Shown one piece after another: positions 63,265 to 64,000 of a DNA stretch of 64,000 nucleotides. A program made the position numbers and the translations under genes. The stretch is taken from the NCBI GenBank assembly GCA_963575745.1, contig CAUYUJ010004991.1, positions 407,006-471,005 on the forward strand, given 5' to 3'. The notes under the pieces are model-generated. The model was not told the origin of the DNA. It searched no databases and saw only the letters and a list, made by a program, of their open reading frames with translations. Numbering within the stretch: position 1 is the stretch's first letter; each line of letters begins with the position of its first letter. The stretch is from Prorocentrum cordatum (Eukaryota > Sar > Dinophyceae > Prorocentrales > Prorocentraceae).

Positions 63265-63265
63265 G
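62786..63265. repeat. GC-rich spacer, CTGCCGTGCTG array and GT array
   Basis: GC-rich unique DNA to about 62,960, then TTCGTGAAGGTTCTCCGTCG..TGGGTCTGCC and 13-25 bp units CTGCTGTGGTCTGCCGTG to 63,200, then GT units to 63,262. Same unit type as 45.4 and 56.7 kb. Confidence 0.85.
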
Positions 63266-63474
63266 TTGTTGAGGTTTGTGCAATTTGGTGTGTGCTTTAT
63301 TTTTGATGGTGCTTTTCCCAAGGTGTGGTTGATTTCTGTGGTGTTGGTCCTCGTTCCGAAGGGACAGCGCCCCGCGCCGCCCTCACTCCACCTCCTCGTC
63401 CCTCTCCTCCCTCCATAGTCATCAGCGTCATCCTCCTCCTCTTCGCCGCCACCTTCGTAATAGTCTTAATGACA
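63266..63474. other. Unassigned spacer
   Basis: No supported feature. Confidence 0.35.
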
Positions 63475-64000
63475 CTAGAAGTCGTCATCATCGTCGTCAT
63501 CACCATCACCACCATCATCATCACATCATCATCTTCATCATCGTCATCATCACCATCACCATCACCGTCATCAGCATCATCACCACCACCACCCTCATCA
63601 TCATCACCATCATCAATAGCATCGCAATCATCATCACAACCATCATATTCATCACCAAGATTGCCATCACCATCACCATCACCACCACCGTGATCATCAC
63701 ATCATCACCACCACCATCATCATCAGCGGCATCAGCATTATTATCAACATCATCATCACCATCACCATCACAACCACCATCCATCACCATCACCATCACT
63801 ATCCTCATCACCACCATCATCACCATCACCATCATCACCATCATCATAATCATCATCAGCATCATCAACACCATCACCATCACCATCACCATCACCATCA
63901 CTATCACCATCACCATCACCACCACCATCGTCGTCATCATCACTATCGCCATACACATCATCAACACCATCGACATCGTCATCATCATACCATCACCGCC
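63475..64000. repeat. CAT/CAC trinucleotide array, runs off the window
   Basis: CATCATCACCATCACCATCA units throughout, with CGT and AGC variants. Frames are Met/Val/Asp or Ile/Ser/Pro strings. Confidence 0.95.

Overview
The window reads as nuclear DNA of a microbial eukaryote, most likely a dinoflagellate. It is GC-rich, gene-poor and very dense in simple repeats. There is no bacterial-style packing of genes, and the longest open frames are almost all translated microsatellites. The dinoflagellate call is an inference. It rests on (i) a decayed LINE-type retrotransposon at about 22.4-27.65 kb whose endonuclease and reverse transcriptase (DD motif inside a W-L-D-D-L-S context) resemble dinoflagellate LINE polyproteins as I know them, (ii) a possible relict of the dinoflagellate spliced leader at 51,281, and (iii) the general texture of dinoflagellate genomes. 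No species can be named. I see no rRNA, tRNA, CRISPR array or telomere repeat.

Layout. 0-9.8 kb: microsatellites, an 83-bp satellite, and a dense cluster of short inverted-repeat elements (families A, C, D and E at 5.3-7.6 kb; fold-back elements at 9.0, 9.4 and 9.7 kb). 10.1-12.8 kb: one 2.7-kb array made almost only of A and C on the + strand. 13-22 kb: purine, pyrimidine and CAT arrays with weak ORFs. 22.4-27.65 kb: the LINE, on the minus strand. 28-37 kb: more GGA/TCC arrays, further copies of the short mobile families, tandem duplications and one ORF candidate (30.6-31.85 kb). 37.8 kb: a spacer-free 120-bp palindrome. 38.8-40.6 kb: a minus-strand region of ordinary protein-like sequence broken across several frames. 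40.8-45.2 kb: a 730-bp GGA array, an inverted second copy of the 1.7-2.3 kb composite repeat, and G-run/C-run tandem units. 45-60 kb: many TG arrays all in one orientation, often starting just after a short A-run, with GC-rich blocks and mosaics of TGTCCCG, GATCGATAGTGA and GATGATGGT units. 60.4-62.1 kb: the best host-gene candidate, a BTB/POZ-domain gene on the minus strand, broken by in-frame stops and frame changes. 62.3-64 kb: AATGC-type, CTGCCGTG and CAT repeats.

Functional picture. Nothing here forms an operon or a pathway. Recognisable coding sequence is a dead LINE, a BTB gene or pseudogene, two or three unidentified ORF regions, and a short coding relict present twice (6.4 and 21.8 kb) as cargo of a duplicated segment. 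The main biology is repeat biology. At least five families of short non-autonomous elements have two or more copies within 64 kb, some with clear target-site duplications. Microsatellites are often part of larger repeated modules and not independent slippage tracts.

Limits. All calls come from reading by eye. Exon-intron structure could not be tested. Frame changes may be introns, pseudogene decay or assembly indels.
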